Shown one piece after another: positions 20,342 through 28,875 of a DNA stretch of 64,000 nucleotides. Position numbers and translations under genes: made by a program. The first letter of the stretch is position 1; each line of letters opens with the position of its first letter. The notes below the pieces were generated by a model. That model was given only the letters and a program-made list of their open reading frames with translations. It was not told where the DNA came from and searched no databases. Source of the DNA: Methanohalophilus mahii DSM 5219 (lineage in GTDB: Archaea; Halobacteriota; Methanosarcinia; Methanosarcinales; Methanosarcinaceae); NCBI RefSeq assembly GCF_000025865.1, contig NC_014002.1, positions 1,426,001 through 1,490,000 on the forward strand, read 5' to 3'.

Positions 20342-20397
20342 GCTCTCACACCTTAAAAAGAATTTAAGAGCATTTCTTTAATGCTCTTATACCGCGC

Positions 20398-20634
20398 TTA
20401 GCTTATCAACAGTGCAACCACAAGTCCGAAAATGACAATGGTTTCAGGAATTACAGTCATAATCAGACCCTTACCGAAAAGTCCTTCATTTTCAGCCATT
20501 GCTCCGATAGCTGCAGCACCAATGTCCTTTTCAGCAATACCGGATGCAAGTCCTGTAAGTCCTACTGCAAGTCCTGCTCCTATTGCTTTAAGTCCTGCCG
20601 GATCCATCATTGTTATTGCTTCTTCTCCTACCAT
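20398..20634 (-). CDS. ahaK: A1AO ATP synthase rotor ring subunit c (K)
   Basis: A hairpin proteolipid of 78 residues with two membrane helices: GLKAIGAGLAVGLTGLASGI and GLIMTVIPETIVIFGLVVAL. The ion-binding carboxylate is Glu64 in PETIV of helix 2. The conserved polar loop is IAEKDIGAAAIG. Whether it carries Na+ or H+ cannot be decided by eye; related Methanosarcina enzymes have been reported to use both. It lies 4 bases after ahaI. Confidence 0.95.
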   Translation of the reverse strand: MVGEEAITMMDPAGLKAIGAGLAVGLTGLASGIAEKDIGAAAIGAMAENEGLFGKGLIMTVIPETIVIFGLVVALLIS

Positions 20635-20638
20635 ATTA

Positions 20639-22651
20639 TTATTCCTCCGTGTATTTTCTTATATATCCAAATGGACTGTACTTTTTGCCCCCACCTTCAT
20701 AGAATTTATTGAAGAATTCGACATACTGAAGCCTTAAAGCATGTAAACCGGGGGCAATTATGCTTAAGACTGAATTTAATGCATGTCCGAATATGAATAC
20801 TATCAGCGCAAAGATCGCCATTATGCCAAGAGAATCTGGCATCAACATCTCAAACGCTATCTGGTTTACGGTGTAGCCAATATATATTGATGACAATCCT
20901 ACTGCACCTATACGTGTGTATGATAACACATTACTGAGAAGGGATGGAAGTTCAATAGGGCCTTTGATCCCTTCCCCTTTCACCAGCATTAAGACGCCAA
21001 TCAGGAATATTGCTGCACCAATTGCTATCGGAAGGTAGTCGAGATATCCAAGTACTGTAAGTACAATACCGATTTCTATAACTATCCAGCTACCTTTTTC
21101 CAATAACGCAGCCATAAACCCGTGCTTATTATTCTCATTAATAAATCCAAGAATGTATCCCAGATTTATATGCATGACACCTATGATTGAACTAATCACC
21201 AAAAGTGTCATTACCGCATCAGGTCTATGGTATGGGAATGTAACCATTTCTCCACTTATAGGCGATTCGAAAAGATGTATCGTTTCAAATCCTGGTATTA
21301 AACCTGGTGCGTATCCCGGGTCTAAATGTACAGTGTTTGCTAGAGATATACCAAACACGTCATTTAATAGCGGCTCTGGTGACCATGGTGGGACGCCTAT
21401 ATGAGTGGTTGCAAGTGAAATTGCAAAAGCTTCCCCATACAATATACCAAATATAAGAGCTGATATCTGACAATATATTAAGATATCCATCAGGGGCCTT
21501 AATGACTCTATATTCACGTATTTCTTTATTCCAAGTGCTAATGCAAGAAGCACCAATGCATATCCTACATCACCTAGTATCATTCCATAGAAGAGGGGGA
21601 AAAAGATAAAAATTAATGAAGTGGGATCGAGCTCTTTATAATTTGGCCTTGTGTACAAATTCATTATTGATTCGAAAGGCTTTGTGGTCCCTGAGTTATT
21701 ATACTCTACCGGGACGTCCTCTTCCTCCTCTTCTGATACTTCCTGCTTGGAAACAAATACTCTTCCACCAGTAGAGGATTCGAGTGTCCGGGTCAATTTG
21801 TTATACTCATCAGATGGAACCCATCCGTCGATTACAAAAGTATGCTCTGATGTGGCAATCCTCAGAGGTACTTCGGATTTCTGAGATTCGATGGACAGAA
21901 TTTCATCACTTGCAAGTATGAAATCAGAATAACGTTCTTTTATGTCAGAAATACTCTTTTCAAGTGAGGAAATTTTCTCATTGATAGTGTTTTTTTCACT
22001 TTCTAAATCAGCGATTATTTCCGAAGATATGCCATCCATATCGGGAACACGGATCTCACGGAACTCGTTATCAGCCAACATCTCAGCCACGATATCTTCT
22101 TTGTCTTTCCTGACAAACAGGGCAATGGCGAGTGTATCTGGATCAAATTCGAGTTCATAATCATTTGTAATTGCAGATAGTTCAGAACTAATATCTCCCT
22201 TTACAGTACCTGCAAAAACAGATAGATTCTCGTAACCTCTGTAATTTTTAAGGTCTATGGGGATTGAAACAAATGGTTTGAGATCTTTTATGAGGGAATC
22301 CAGTTCCTTTAATCTTGTTTCATAGCTGTTCTTCTCTTCGGTCTTTTCATCAATCTCATTTTCCAGGGTAGCCAGTTTTTCATCGAGTTCAGCCCACAGA
22401 ACTTTTGTGTCCTGTTTTGGTACTTCTTTTGGCTTGATACCAAGAAAACTGGAAATTGACCTCAGTTGAACAAGTTTTTTGGAAACATCCCCTGCATTCT
22501 CAAAGGGCTTCCCTATCTTAAAAGTAGAATCTTCTTCATTATATTCTTCAATATGGAAGATATTGATATCGTGAAGTGTCTCTACTGTTTCATCCAGGAC
22601 TTCTTTGTGTCCGACGATAACAGCACGGGTCATACTTTTTGGCTTAAGCAT
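20639..22651 (-). CDS. ahaI: A1AO ATP synthase membrane subunit a (I)
   Basis: A protein of 670 residues. The N-terminal 340 residues are cytoplasmic with coiled coils; the C-terminal half has seven or eight membrane helices. The conserved arginine of the ion channel is expected in SNVLSYTRIGAVGLSS. I chose ATG 22651 (MLKPKSMTRAVIV), which overlaps the ahaH stop by 8 bases with GAGAGGGC upstream, over an upstream start inside ahaH. Confidence 0.95.
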   Translation of the reverse strand: MLKPKSMTRAVIVGHKEVLDETVETLHDINIFHIEEYNEEDSTFKIGKPFENAGDVSKKLVQLRSISSFLGIKPKEVPKQDTKVLWAELDEKLATLENEIDEKTEEKNSYETRLKELDSLIKDLKPFVSIPIDLKNYRGYENLSVFAGTVKGDISSELSAITNDYELEFDPDTLAIALFVRKDKEDIVAEMLADNEFREIRVPDMDGISSEIIADLESEKNTINEKISSLEKSISDIKERYSDFILASDEILSIESQKSEVPLRIATSEHTFVIDGWVPSDEYNKLTRTLESSTGGRVFVSKQEVSEEEEEDVPVEYNNSGTTKPFESIMNLYTRPNYKELDPTSLIFIFFPLFYGMILGDVGYALVLLALALGIKKYVNIESLRPLMDILIYCQISALIFGILYGEAFAISLATTHIGVPPWSPEPLLNDVFGISLANTVHLDPGYAPGLIPGFETIHLFESPISGEMVTFPYHRPDAVMTLLVISSIIGVMHINLGYILGFINENNKHGFMAALLEKGSWIVIEIGIVLTVLGYLDYLPIAIGAAIFLIGVLMLVKGEGIKGPIELPSLLSNVLSYTRIGAVGLSSIYIGYTVNQIAFEMLMPDSLGIMAIFALIVFIFGHALNSVLSIIAPGLHALRLQYVEFFNKFYEGGGKKYSPFGYIRKYTEE

Positions 22652-22970
22652 AGATCGCCCTCTCGAATTCCTCCACAAGCATTGCAACAGCTTTATCGAC
22701 ATTGGATTCTGCGTTGCTTATCAGCTCTTCTGCATCCTTCTTGCCTTTATTGACGATTTCTTCGTGCTCTTTCTGGAGGTCTTCCTGTGCAGATTTGAGT
22801 GCATTATTTGCAGATTTCTCTGCATCTAATTCTGCCTCTTTAATTATTTCTCTGGCTTCTGCACGAGCCCTGGCGATTTTGTCCTCCTTCTCCTTCAGGC
22901 CTGCTTCCACCTTTTTGGCAGCACTTTGTTCTGCTTCTTTTATCTCGGATAAGATTTTGTCCTTGGCCAT
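22644..22970 (-). CDS. ahaH: A1AO ATP synthase subunit H (peripheral stalk)
   Basis: A protein of 108 residues, almost entirely an A/E/K-rich right-handed coiled coil (AEAREIIKEAELDAEKSANN). It forms the peripheral stalk with subunit E. The ATG at 22970 follows GAGGATTCAT. It is the first gene of the ten-gene operon, preceded by a 260-base region with two similar promoter-like elements. Confidence 0.95.
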   Translation of the reverse strand: MAKDKILSEIKEAEQSAAKKVEAGLKEKEDKIARARAEAREIIKEAELDAEKSANNALKSAQEDLQKEHEEIVNKGKKDAEELISNAESNVDKAVAMLVEEFERAIYA

Positions 22971-23034
22971 ATGAATCCTCATCGCGTCTGTGAATTATTA
23001 AGCAGCGTGATTTTATGCCCCTTATAGCAACCTC

Positions 23035-23156
23035 GCATATAAGTTATTCGGTTTCAGGCGATTGCTATTGAATAACCATAATGAATAATCATTCGGATAG
23101 GGGTTCAAGTTACCAGCAGGTACTCATAAACAACTTTACATATAAGCCATTCGGTT
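23035..23156 (-). promoter_or_regulatory. Duplicated promoter-like element upstream of the aha operon
   Basis: Two 19-base near-repeats at 23035-23053 and 23138-23156 read on the minus strand AACCGAATAACTTATATGC and AACCGAATGGCTTATATGT. Each contains a TATA-like CTTATATG with a purine-rich BRE-like CGAAT just upstream, so the operon appears to have two tandem promoters about 103 bases apart. Only three positions differ between the copies. Confidence 0.55.
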
Positions 23157-23232
23157 CTTATCGGTTCGCAATCTGTCGATTATAATAATTATTCATGAAA
23201 AATACGATCGCTTTTAGGAATATGACACAAAT

Positions 23233-24417
23233 TTATTCATTTCTTACTCTATATGGTAATATCTCATCTTTGGGTATCGTATGGATGTATTTTTCCCTGA
23301 ATTCAGGATTCCTCATCATGCAATAATCGGAATTGGACCGATATGCCTGATGTTTGCCCATATTATCCCATATCGACGAAAGTCTTTCTTCCTTTATATT
23401 CCCAAAGGACAGCGGTGTATATGCACAGGGCATGACCTCACCTGCAGGTGTGACATGCATCCATCGTCTTCCGGCAAAGCAACCAAACATATCCGGACCC
23501 ATGAAATACGGGAATGAAGTAACACGTGGTCCGTCCCCTCCACTGTTCATTCTTTTTTGGAAACGTGCCGTGGCCTTCACATCCTTTTGAGTGATGACTT
23601 CATCTTCATGTTCAAGCCAGCGACCCACAGCAACTATCTCATAAATAGACATTTCCTGCATACCCATATCTGCAGCAAGACCATAGAAATCTTCAAGGTC
23701 ATCTATATTATCAGGAGAGACAACCACAAACATATCTGCCAGTATATCAGCTCCCAGGGTGTTCTTAATACCCTCAATAGCATCCCTGTATGCCCCATCC
23801 CTGCCACGAATGCGGTCATGTTCCTTTTCGAAAGGACTGTCTACACTTATTCTCATGGCATACATGCCCGCATCCTTCAACTGTGCAGCCCTTTCAGGTG
23901 TAAGCCCAAAGCCAGAAGTAAAACAGGTTGTAATGCACCTTTCTTTATCGACCTCCCTTACCATTTCGGGGAGATCTTTTCGAAGCATTGTTTCCCCGCC
24001 ATCGAAAGAAATTAGATAGGCTCCAAGGTCAAGGGACTGCTCGATAGCATTGTTGATTTGCTCGGTAGTTAGTTCTTCCTCAGTAAGGAAACCCGCAGCT
24101 CCGCAGTGGATACAATTATTCGGACATCTATCGGTAATAGCTATTGAGAATTGATCAGGTACACGTTTTTTCATGATGGCTGCGATCTGGGAACTGATCA
24201 TCCTGTTGAATGCATTGCTGGGAATCGGGGGTGTCCATGTCGAAAATATGATCTCTTCTTCATTAAATGCAATAGGTTTTTCTTCCTGAAAAATCCGGTT
24301 AATACGTTTCAGAATTGGTTTTGCAATGGTGGAAAATGGACCCTCACTGGTGAGTACAACTTTATCATCTTCCACATTTGCATCAACTTTTATCATAGGT
24401 TTTTCATATACTCTCAT
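23233..24417 (-). CDS. Radical SAM protein with SPASM-like C-terminus
   Basis: A protein of 394 residues. TDRCPNNCIHCGAAG is the CX3CX2C motif for the SAM-binding cluster, and SFDGGETMLRKDLPEM is the GGE motif. C-terminal cysteines (CFAGRRW, PCAYTPLSFGNI, CMMRN) suggest an auxiliary cluster. An N-terminal region of about 90 residues precedes the radical SAM core. The start has AGGTGA upstream. It is transcribed after ccmD, ccmE and a polyprenyl diphosphate synthase, so a role in a membrane electron carrier such as methanophenazine is conceivable, but substrate is unknown. Confidence 0.85.
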   Translation of the reverse strand: MRVYEKPMIKVDANVEDDKVVLTSEGPFSTIAKPILKRINRIFQEEKPIAFNEEEIIFSTWTPPIPSNAFNRMISSQIAAIMKKRVPDQFSIAITDRCPNNCIHCGAAGFLTEEELTTEQINNAIEQSLDLGAYLISFDGGETMLRKDLPEMVREVDKERCITTCFTSGFGLTPERAAQLKDAGMYAMRISVDSPFEKEHDRIRGRDGAYRDAIEGIKNTLGADILADMFVVVSPDNIDDLEDFYGLAADMGMQEMSIYEIVAVGRWLEHEDEVITQKDVKATARFQKRMNSGGDGPRVTSFPYFMGPDMFGCFAGRRWMHVTPAGEVMPCAYTPLSFGNIKEERLSSIWDNMGKHQAYRSNSDYCMMRNPEFREKYIHTIPKDEILPYRVRNE

Positions 24418-24429
24418 AAATTCACCTTT

Positions 24430-25332
24430 TTAGCATTTCCTTGTTCCAACTTCAGGAAGGAGGTCACTTGTGGCATGGTTGGTAATCTCATGTAATTTAT
24501 TTCTGGATTGGGAAGAAGGGAATTGATTGATGATTTCATGTGCCTCAGAAACAAGTTGTTCAACAACTCCCCTGGTTTTTTCTATTGCTTTTGCATCCGC
24601 CATGTCCTGTCTGTATATGTCTACCAGCGAAGGGGATATGTGTATTGATTCCTTGTTGTTTACCTTAGTGGTGTATTCCAGCATATCATCAACGATTTGA
24701 TAGGCAGTTCCGAGTTTATTGCCAAATAGTCTGAACTTAGAAACTGTATCCTCGTCTGCTCCTGCAACATAGGCCCCCATTACTGCCGAAGCAGCAAAAA
24801 GTGAAGCGGTCTTCTTTTCAATACAGTTAAAATACTCGACACGGTTGTTGATGTTCTTTTCCAGCAAATCTACATCCATAGCCTCGCCTTCGGCCATTTC
24901 CATACCTGCCCTGCCAAATTCCGTGCCTATTTCTTTGCCATATGAAGATATTAGTTCAATGGACTTGGATATCAGGTAATCTCCCGCAAGCATTGCTGCA
25001 GCGGTGCCATATACCTCATGGGCAGTCTTAACTCCCCTTCTCAACACTCCCCTGTCAAGCAGGTCATCGTGTATAAGGGATGCAGAGTGGATAAGTTCAA
25101 TTGCCAGGGCAGCATCAAGGGCATTTTCAATTTCGCTGCCGCATATACGGGATGACAGCAGGAGGATCACAGGACGTGTTTTTTTCCCGCCGGATTGACA
25201 TATGTGGGCAACTACTTTTTTCATATTGGAACCGTTGTCAATTTCTTCCACAAAGTCAATTAATGCTTTGTTTATACTCCGGCATTCATCCCATTTTTCA
25301 AAATCCATCGATGGCCTCTTTGAGATAGACAT
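24430..25332 (-). CDS. Polyprenyl diphosphate synthase (long-chain prenyl transferase)
   Basis: A protein of 300 residues. SLIHDDLLDRGVLRRG is the first aspartate-rich motif, and the second site is IVDDMLEY, where the usual final Asp is Glu. GGKKTRP and the KKTASLFAASA stretch are also typical. It extends isoprenoid diphosphates; candidates are geranylgeranyl (archaeal lipid) or geranylfarnesyl (methanophenazine side chain) products, and the sequence alone does not decide. ATG 25308, preceded by AGAGG, is an alternative start. It lies 3 bases after ccmE. Confidence 0.9.
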   Translation of the reverse strand: MSISKRPSMDFEKWDECRSINKALIDFVEEIDNGSNMKKVVAHICQSGGKKTRPVILLLSSRICGSEIENALDAALAIELIHSASLIHDDLLDRGVLRRGVKTAHEVYGTAAAMLAGDYLISKSIELISSYGKEIGTEFGRAGMEMAEGEAMDVDLLEKNINNRVEYFNCIEKKTASLFAASAVMGAYVAGADEDTVSKFRLFGNKLGTAYQIVDDMLEYTTKVNNKESIHISPSLVDIYRQDMADAKAIEKTRGVVEQLVSEAHEIINQFPSSQSRNKLHEITNHATSDLLPEVGTRKC

Positions 25333-25335
25333 AGG

Positions 25336-25716
25336 TCATTCGGAGTATTTGGAAGGGCAACCCATAACAATTTTTTCCGCTTTGAGATTGCCCTGTCTAT
25401 CTATTTTTCCTTCAATACTCAGTTCTTTACCTTCTTCAAGATTGGGTGGCAGGTCACCGGTATATTCAACTTCAATGTACTTTTCAGGTTGCTCTATGTC
25501 CTGAAGCATGAAAGTTATATTACCGGGTTTTACATCCAATGTTCCTTGCTTGATAGCACCCATTGTGTTGATATCATTCCCTTCAAAATCATCTATATTT
25601 TCCTTAATTTCAGATACCATGTAATAATTCTGGCCGGTATCTATGCCCCACAGGCCCAGGATAGCAAAGGAAAGTATTGTAATAACTGCAAGAATTTGTT
25701 TTTGTTTTTTATCCAT
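25336..25716 (-). CDS. ccmE: Cytochrome c maturation heme chaperone CcmE, Cys type
   Basis: A membrane-anchored OB-fold protein of 126 residues: one N-terminal helix (about 8-26), then VEYTGDLPPNLEEGKELSIEG, a clear CcmE signature. The heme-binding site at the C-terminus reads GCPSKY, i.e. CXXXY instead of bacterial HXXXY; this variant is known from archaea and some sulfate reducers. It carries heme to c-type cytochromes on the outer face. ATG 25716 has AGGGA upstream. It follows ccmD closely. Confidence 0.92.
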   Translation of the reverse strand: MDKKQKQILAVITILSFAILGLWGIDTGQNYYMVSEIKENIDDFEGNDINTMGAIKQGTLDVKPGNITFMLQDIEQPEKYIEVEYTGDLPPNLEEGKELSIEGKIDRQGNLKAEKIVMGCPSKYSE

Positions 25717-25726
25717 CAATGTCCCT

Positions 25727-25846
25727 TCATTCAGGATTTAACCTTTTAAATTCACGAAGAAGCTGTGAACGTTTTCGAATCAGGAATATTGTATATGAAA
25801 CTATTGCCATGATCACAATCAAAAATGCTGTATTCAGTGGATCCAT
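25727..25846 (-). CDS. ccmD: CcmD-like small membrane protein
   Basis: A 39-residue protein starting MDPLNTAFLIVIMAIVSY: one membrane helix followed by a basic tail (RKRSQLLREFKRL). Size, topology and position 10 bases before ccmE match CcmD, which holds CcmE in the heme-handling complex. It is too short for ordinary gene calling. The remaining Ccm genes are not in this window. Confidence 0.78.
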   Translation of the reverse strand: MDPLNTAFLIVIMAIVSYTIFLIRKRSQLLREFKRLNPE

Positions 25847-25986
25847 ATTTCACACCACAACTCATTTACAAATAACTAAATTGCCCATCTCTTATATGTG
25901 TCATGTGGTCCTTACAAATTATCTATATATTTGATTTATGGTACAATCAGTATACCATTACTTAAATAAATTGAAATGACTGTGAT

Positions 25987-27042
25987 ATGACTATGTCAGA
26001 AAAACCCAACCCACCAAGATTAATTGCATGGGAGTTGACATCCAGATGCAACCTTTCCTGTGTGCATTGCAGAGGTGCATCCACCGATGAAGAAGCTATT
26101 GGTGAACTTGACACATTCGAGGCAAAAACATTCATTGACCAGGTCGCTTCCCTCGGGTCACCAATATTAATTCTCAGTGGAGGCGAACCACTTGTTCGCC
26201 CTGATGTATATGAACTTGCCCACTATGGCACAAATAAAGGCCTCAGAGTGGTACTTGCTACCAATGGAACACTGCTTGAAAGGGAAACTGTAAGAAAACT
26301 CAAAGAAGTGGGAATAAAAAGAGTAAGTATAAGTCTTGATGGGGCAGACTCTGCAACCCATGATGGATTTAGAGGAGTTGAAGGTGCCTTTGACAAAGCC
26401 ATGGAAGGAATTGAAGCTCTCAAGGCAGAAGGCATGGATTTTCAGATCAATACTACGATAACCAAAAGAAACCTGGGAGAGATTCCACGTATCCTTAAAA
26501 TGGCTACTTCCCTGAAAGCCGATGCCCTACATATTTTTTTGCTTGTACCTACAGGCAGAGGGGAAAACCTTGCAGATGAGGAGATACCTCCGGCAGAGTA
26601 TGAAAGGATACTGCACTGGTTCTATGAACAGAAAAAGCATACTTCCCTTGAACTCAAAGCTACCTGTGCACCACATTATTTCAGGATCATGCGCCAGTGT
26701 GCGGAAAAAGAAGGCATGGAAGTTTCAATCAACACCCATGGTTTTGATGCTGTAAGCAGAGGATGTCTGGGCGGGACTGCCTTTTGTTTTGTTTCAAGTA
26801 CTGGTGATGTGCAGCCCTGCGGCTATCTTCCTGTGATTGCCGGCAATATAAGAAACCAGTCATTCGGGGAAATCTGGAACAATTCAACTTTGTTCAATGA
26901 ACTCAGAGATTTCAGTCTCCTAAAGGGAAAATGCGGCAAATGTGAATACAAGAACGTGTGCGGTGGCTGCCGTGCCCGTGCATATGCAGCGACCGGGGAT
27001 TATCTGGAAGAAGAGCCTTATTGTATCTACCACCCGAGATAA
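25987..27042 (+). CDS. ahbD: Radical SAM heme synthase AhbD (Fe-coproporphyrin III decarboxylase)
   Basis: A protein of 351 residues. TSRCNLSCVHCRGAS is the CX3CX2C motif and LSGGEPLVRPD the GGE motif. The C-terminal cysteine set CGKCEYKNVCGGCRAR is the auxiliary cluster site seen in AhbD/NirJ proteins. It converts Fe-coproporphyrin III to heme b in the archaeal siroheme-dependent route. It heads a run of tetrapyrrole genes in the order known from Methanosarcina barkeri. AhbC, the preceding radical SAM step, is not recognisable in this operon. Confidence 0.88.
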   Translation: MTMSEKPNPPRLIAWELTSRCNLSCVHCRGASTDEEAIGELDTFEAKTFIDQVASLGSPILILSGGEPLVRPDVYELAHYGTNKGLRVVLATNGTLLERETVRKLKEVGIKRVSISLDGADSATHDGFRGVEGAFDKAMEGIEALKAEGMDFQINTTITKRNLGEIPRILKMATSLKADALHIFLLVPTGRGENLADEEIPPAEYERILHWFYEQKKHTSLELKATCAPHYFRIMRQCAEKEGMEVSINTHGFDAVSRGCLGGTAFCFVSSTGDVQPCGYLPVIAGNIRNQSFGEIWNNSTLFNELRDFSLLKGKCGKCEYKNVCGGCRARAYAATGDYLEEEPYCIYHPR

Positions 27043-27219
27043 ACTTTAATCCGTTAGTATGACTTTTCCATACCTCTTTTTTATATTTTATGCCGGCCAA
27101 TATACCCTTTTTTTCTAAAAGCATAATCGTAAATATTTGCTCAATCCCAAAAGAAAACATTATAATCCATGATTACATCTCGTAACCTATTCTATTCTCA
27201 GTAATGAATGTGATTGCCT

Positions 27220-27675
27220 ATGATTGATCTTGATGAAACGGACAAAAGGATATTGAACGAAATCCAGCTTGGATTTCCCCTCTCGATACATCCCTATGCT
27301 GCTCTGGCTGAAAGGCTGGGTATTCCTGAAGAAGAATTACTGAAACGTCTCGAGAGGCTTAACAGGCAGGGGGCTGTAAGGCGCATAGGTCCTGTGATAA
27401 ATACGCGCAAAGCCGGAGGCACAAGTACTCTCATAGCCCTGAAAGCTCCTGACTCAAGGATTCATGAAATAGGAGAAATCATTAGCAGGCATCCGGAAGT
27501 CTCTCACAATTATTTGCGCCCGGCGGAGTATAACATATGGTTTACCATCTCAGCAGCAGATCGTGAGCGCCTTGATACCATAATCAAACAGATTGTTGAT
27601 GAAACCGATTGTCCCATCCTGGACCTGCCCACAAAACGTCTTTTCAAGATTGGGGTGAAATTCGATGTACGATAA
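27220..27675 (+). CDS. ahbA: Siroheme decarboxylase subunit AhbA
   Basis: An Lrp-fold protein of 151 residues (DETDKRILNEIQ, then PEEELLKRLERLNRQGAVRRIG). With AhbB it decarboxylates siroheme to 12,18-didecarboxysiroheme. Despite the helix-turn-helix look it is an enzyme subunit in this context. ATG 27220 is preferred to TTG 27214 (GTGATTG lies upstream). Its end overlaps ahbB by 11 bases. Confidence 0.93.
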   Translation: MIDLDETDKRILNEIQLGFPLSIHPYAALAERLGIPEEELLKRLERLNRQGAVRRIGPVINTRKAGGTSTLIALKAPDSRIHEIGEIISRHPEVSHNYLRPAEYNIWFTISAADRERLDTIIKQIVDETDCPILDLPTKRLFKIGVKFDVR

Positions 27676-28135
27676 ACTTGATCCACTTTCTCGCAAAATC
27701 CTGGAATTGACACAGCAGGGGATTGAATTTACACATTCTCCGTTCAAGAAAATAGCAGAAGAAACGGATTTAAGTGAACAGGAAATTGTAGATCGGCTAA
27801 AGGAGATGCAAAGACAGGGAATCATACGTCGTTTTGGTGCATCAATAGGCCATCGTACCATCGGCATAACTGCCAATGCCATGTGTATCTGGAATGTACC
27901 GGATGAGCAGGTCGAAGACGCAGGCAAAATTATGTCCGGTTTTAACGAAGTAACTCATTGTTACGAGCGACCCAGATATCCCGATTGGCCGTACAATCTT
28001 TTTACAATGGTCCATTCTTACAGTAAAAAAGAGTGTGAGGAAATTGCCGGAAAAATTGCAGATGCAACCGGGATATATGACTATCGTCTTTTGTTCAGTG
28101 AGCACGAGTTCAAGAAAACAGGTGTAAGGCTGTAA
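27665..28135 (+). CDS. ahbB: Siroheme decarboxylase subunit AhbB
   Basis: A protein of 156 residues, paralogous to AhbA (LSRKILELTQQGI; RLKEMQRQGIIRRFGASIGH). HCYERPRYPDWPYNLFTMVH contains the conserved histidine, arginine and tyrosine region of the decarboxylase active site. It starts inside ahbA, consistent with a stoichiometric AhbAB complex. Confidence 0.93.
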   Translation: MYDKLDPLSRKILELTQQGIEFTHSPFKKIAEETDLSEQEIVDRLKEMQRQGIIRRFGASIGHRTIGITANAMCIWNVPDEQVEDAGKIMSGFNEVTHCYERPRYPDWPYNLFTMVHSYSKKECEEIAGKIADATGIYDYRLLFSEHEFKKTGVRL

Positions 28136-28156
28136 ATGTAATAAGAGGTTCCTATA

Positions 28157-28873
28157 ATGTATGATCGCCGATATATGCCACTTTTTCTTGATTTATCTTC
28201 CCAGAAGGTGGTAATTTTTGGAGCAGGGAATGTAGGACAACGCAAAGCATCACTGTTTTACAAGTTTGCTGAAGTGACCATTATAAGCGAAGAATTTTCC
28301 GAAGACATCCTTGCTATGTATGAATCCAATAAAATCGATATTGTGCAAATAAATATAAGGGAAATATCTTCTGATATGATTCGCAATTATCTGGATGGAG
28401 CATTTTTGGCCATACCTGCCACCAGCGACCGAGACCTGAACCTGAAGATACACCTGATAGCCTCTGATATGGATATATTCGTTAATTCTGTAGATTCGAG
28501 AGGGGATGTTATAGTTCCTTCTGTAATAAAACGCGGACCGGTTACAATAGGCATTTCCACACTAGGGCACAGTCCAGCTCTCTCAAAATACACCCGCATA
28601 AAGCTTGAGCATACCATTACCCCGGAATACGGGAAAATGGCCTATCTACAGGATGAATTGCGCACTGAATTGAAAAAGCATATTGCCGACCAGTCACTTC
28701 GTAGACAGATCTTATGGAAAGTACTGGACAGGAGAGAAATATGGGATGCTTTTGAGGAATCCTACGAAAAAGCGTATAATATAGCATACGATATAATGTT
28801 GGAGCAGATTGAGAATAGCGCAGATGAAGATTCAAAAGAACAGCGGGATCACTGCTCGAATAATGGAGGATAA
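28157..28873 (+). CDS. Precorrin-2 dehydrogenase / sirohydrochlorin ferrochelatase-like protein
   Basis: A protein of 238 residues. YMPLFLDLSSQKVVIFGAGN is the family start with the GxGNVG NAD-binding loop. It oxidises precorrin-2 to sirohydrochlorin, the branch point to siroheme, heme b, F430 and cobalamin; the bacterial CysG homologues also chelate iron. GLSTLGHSPAL-like FSTLGHSPALSKYTR (here ISTLGHSPALSKYTRIKLEH) is present. It lies between ahbB and hemA, with 2 bases to hemA. Confidence 0.9.
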   Translation: MYDRRYMPLFLDLSSQKVVIFGAGNVGQRKASLFYKFAEVTIISEEFSEDILAMYESNKIDIVQINIREISSDMIRNYLDGAFLAIPATSDRDLNLKIHLIASDMDIFVNSVDSRGDVIVPSVIKRGPVTIGISTLGHSPALSKYTRIKLEHTITPEYGKMAYLQDELRTELKKHIADQSLRRQILWKVLDRREIWDAFEESYEKAYNIAYDIMLEQIENSADEDSKEQRDHCSNNGG

Positions 28874-28875
28874 CA

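Noticed and set aside
27220-28135. AhbA and AhbB as Lrp-type transcription regulators
   Set aside because: The fold is Lrp-like, but the paired genes in a heme operon and the conserved HCYERP region identify siroheme decarboxylase subunits.
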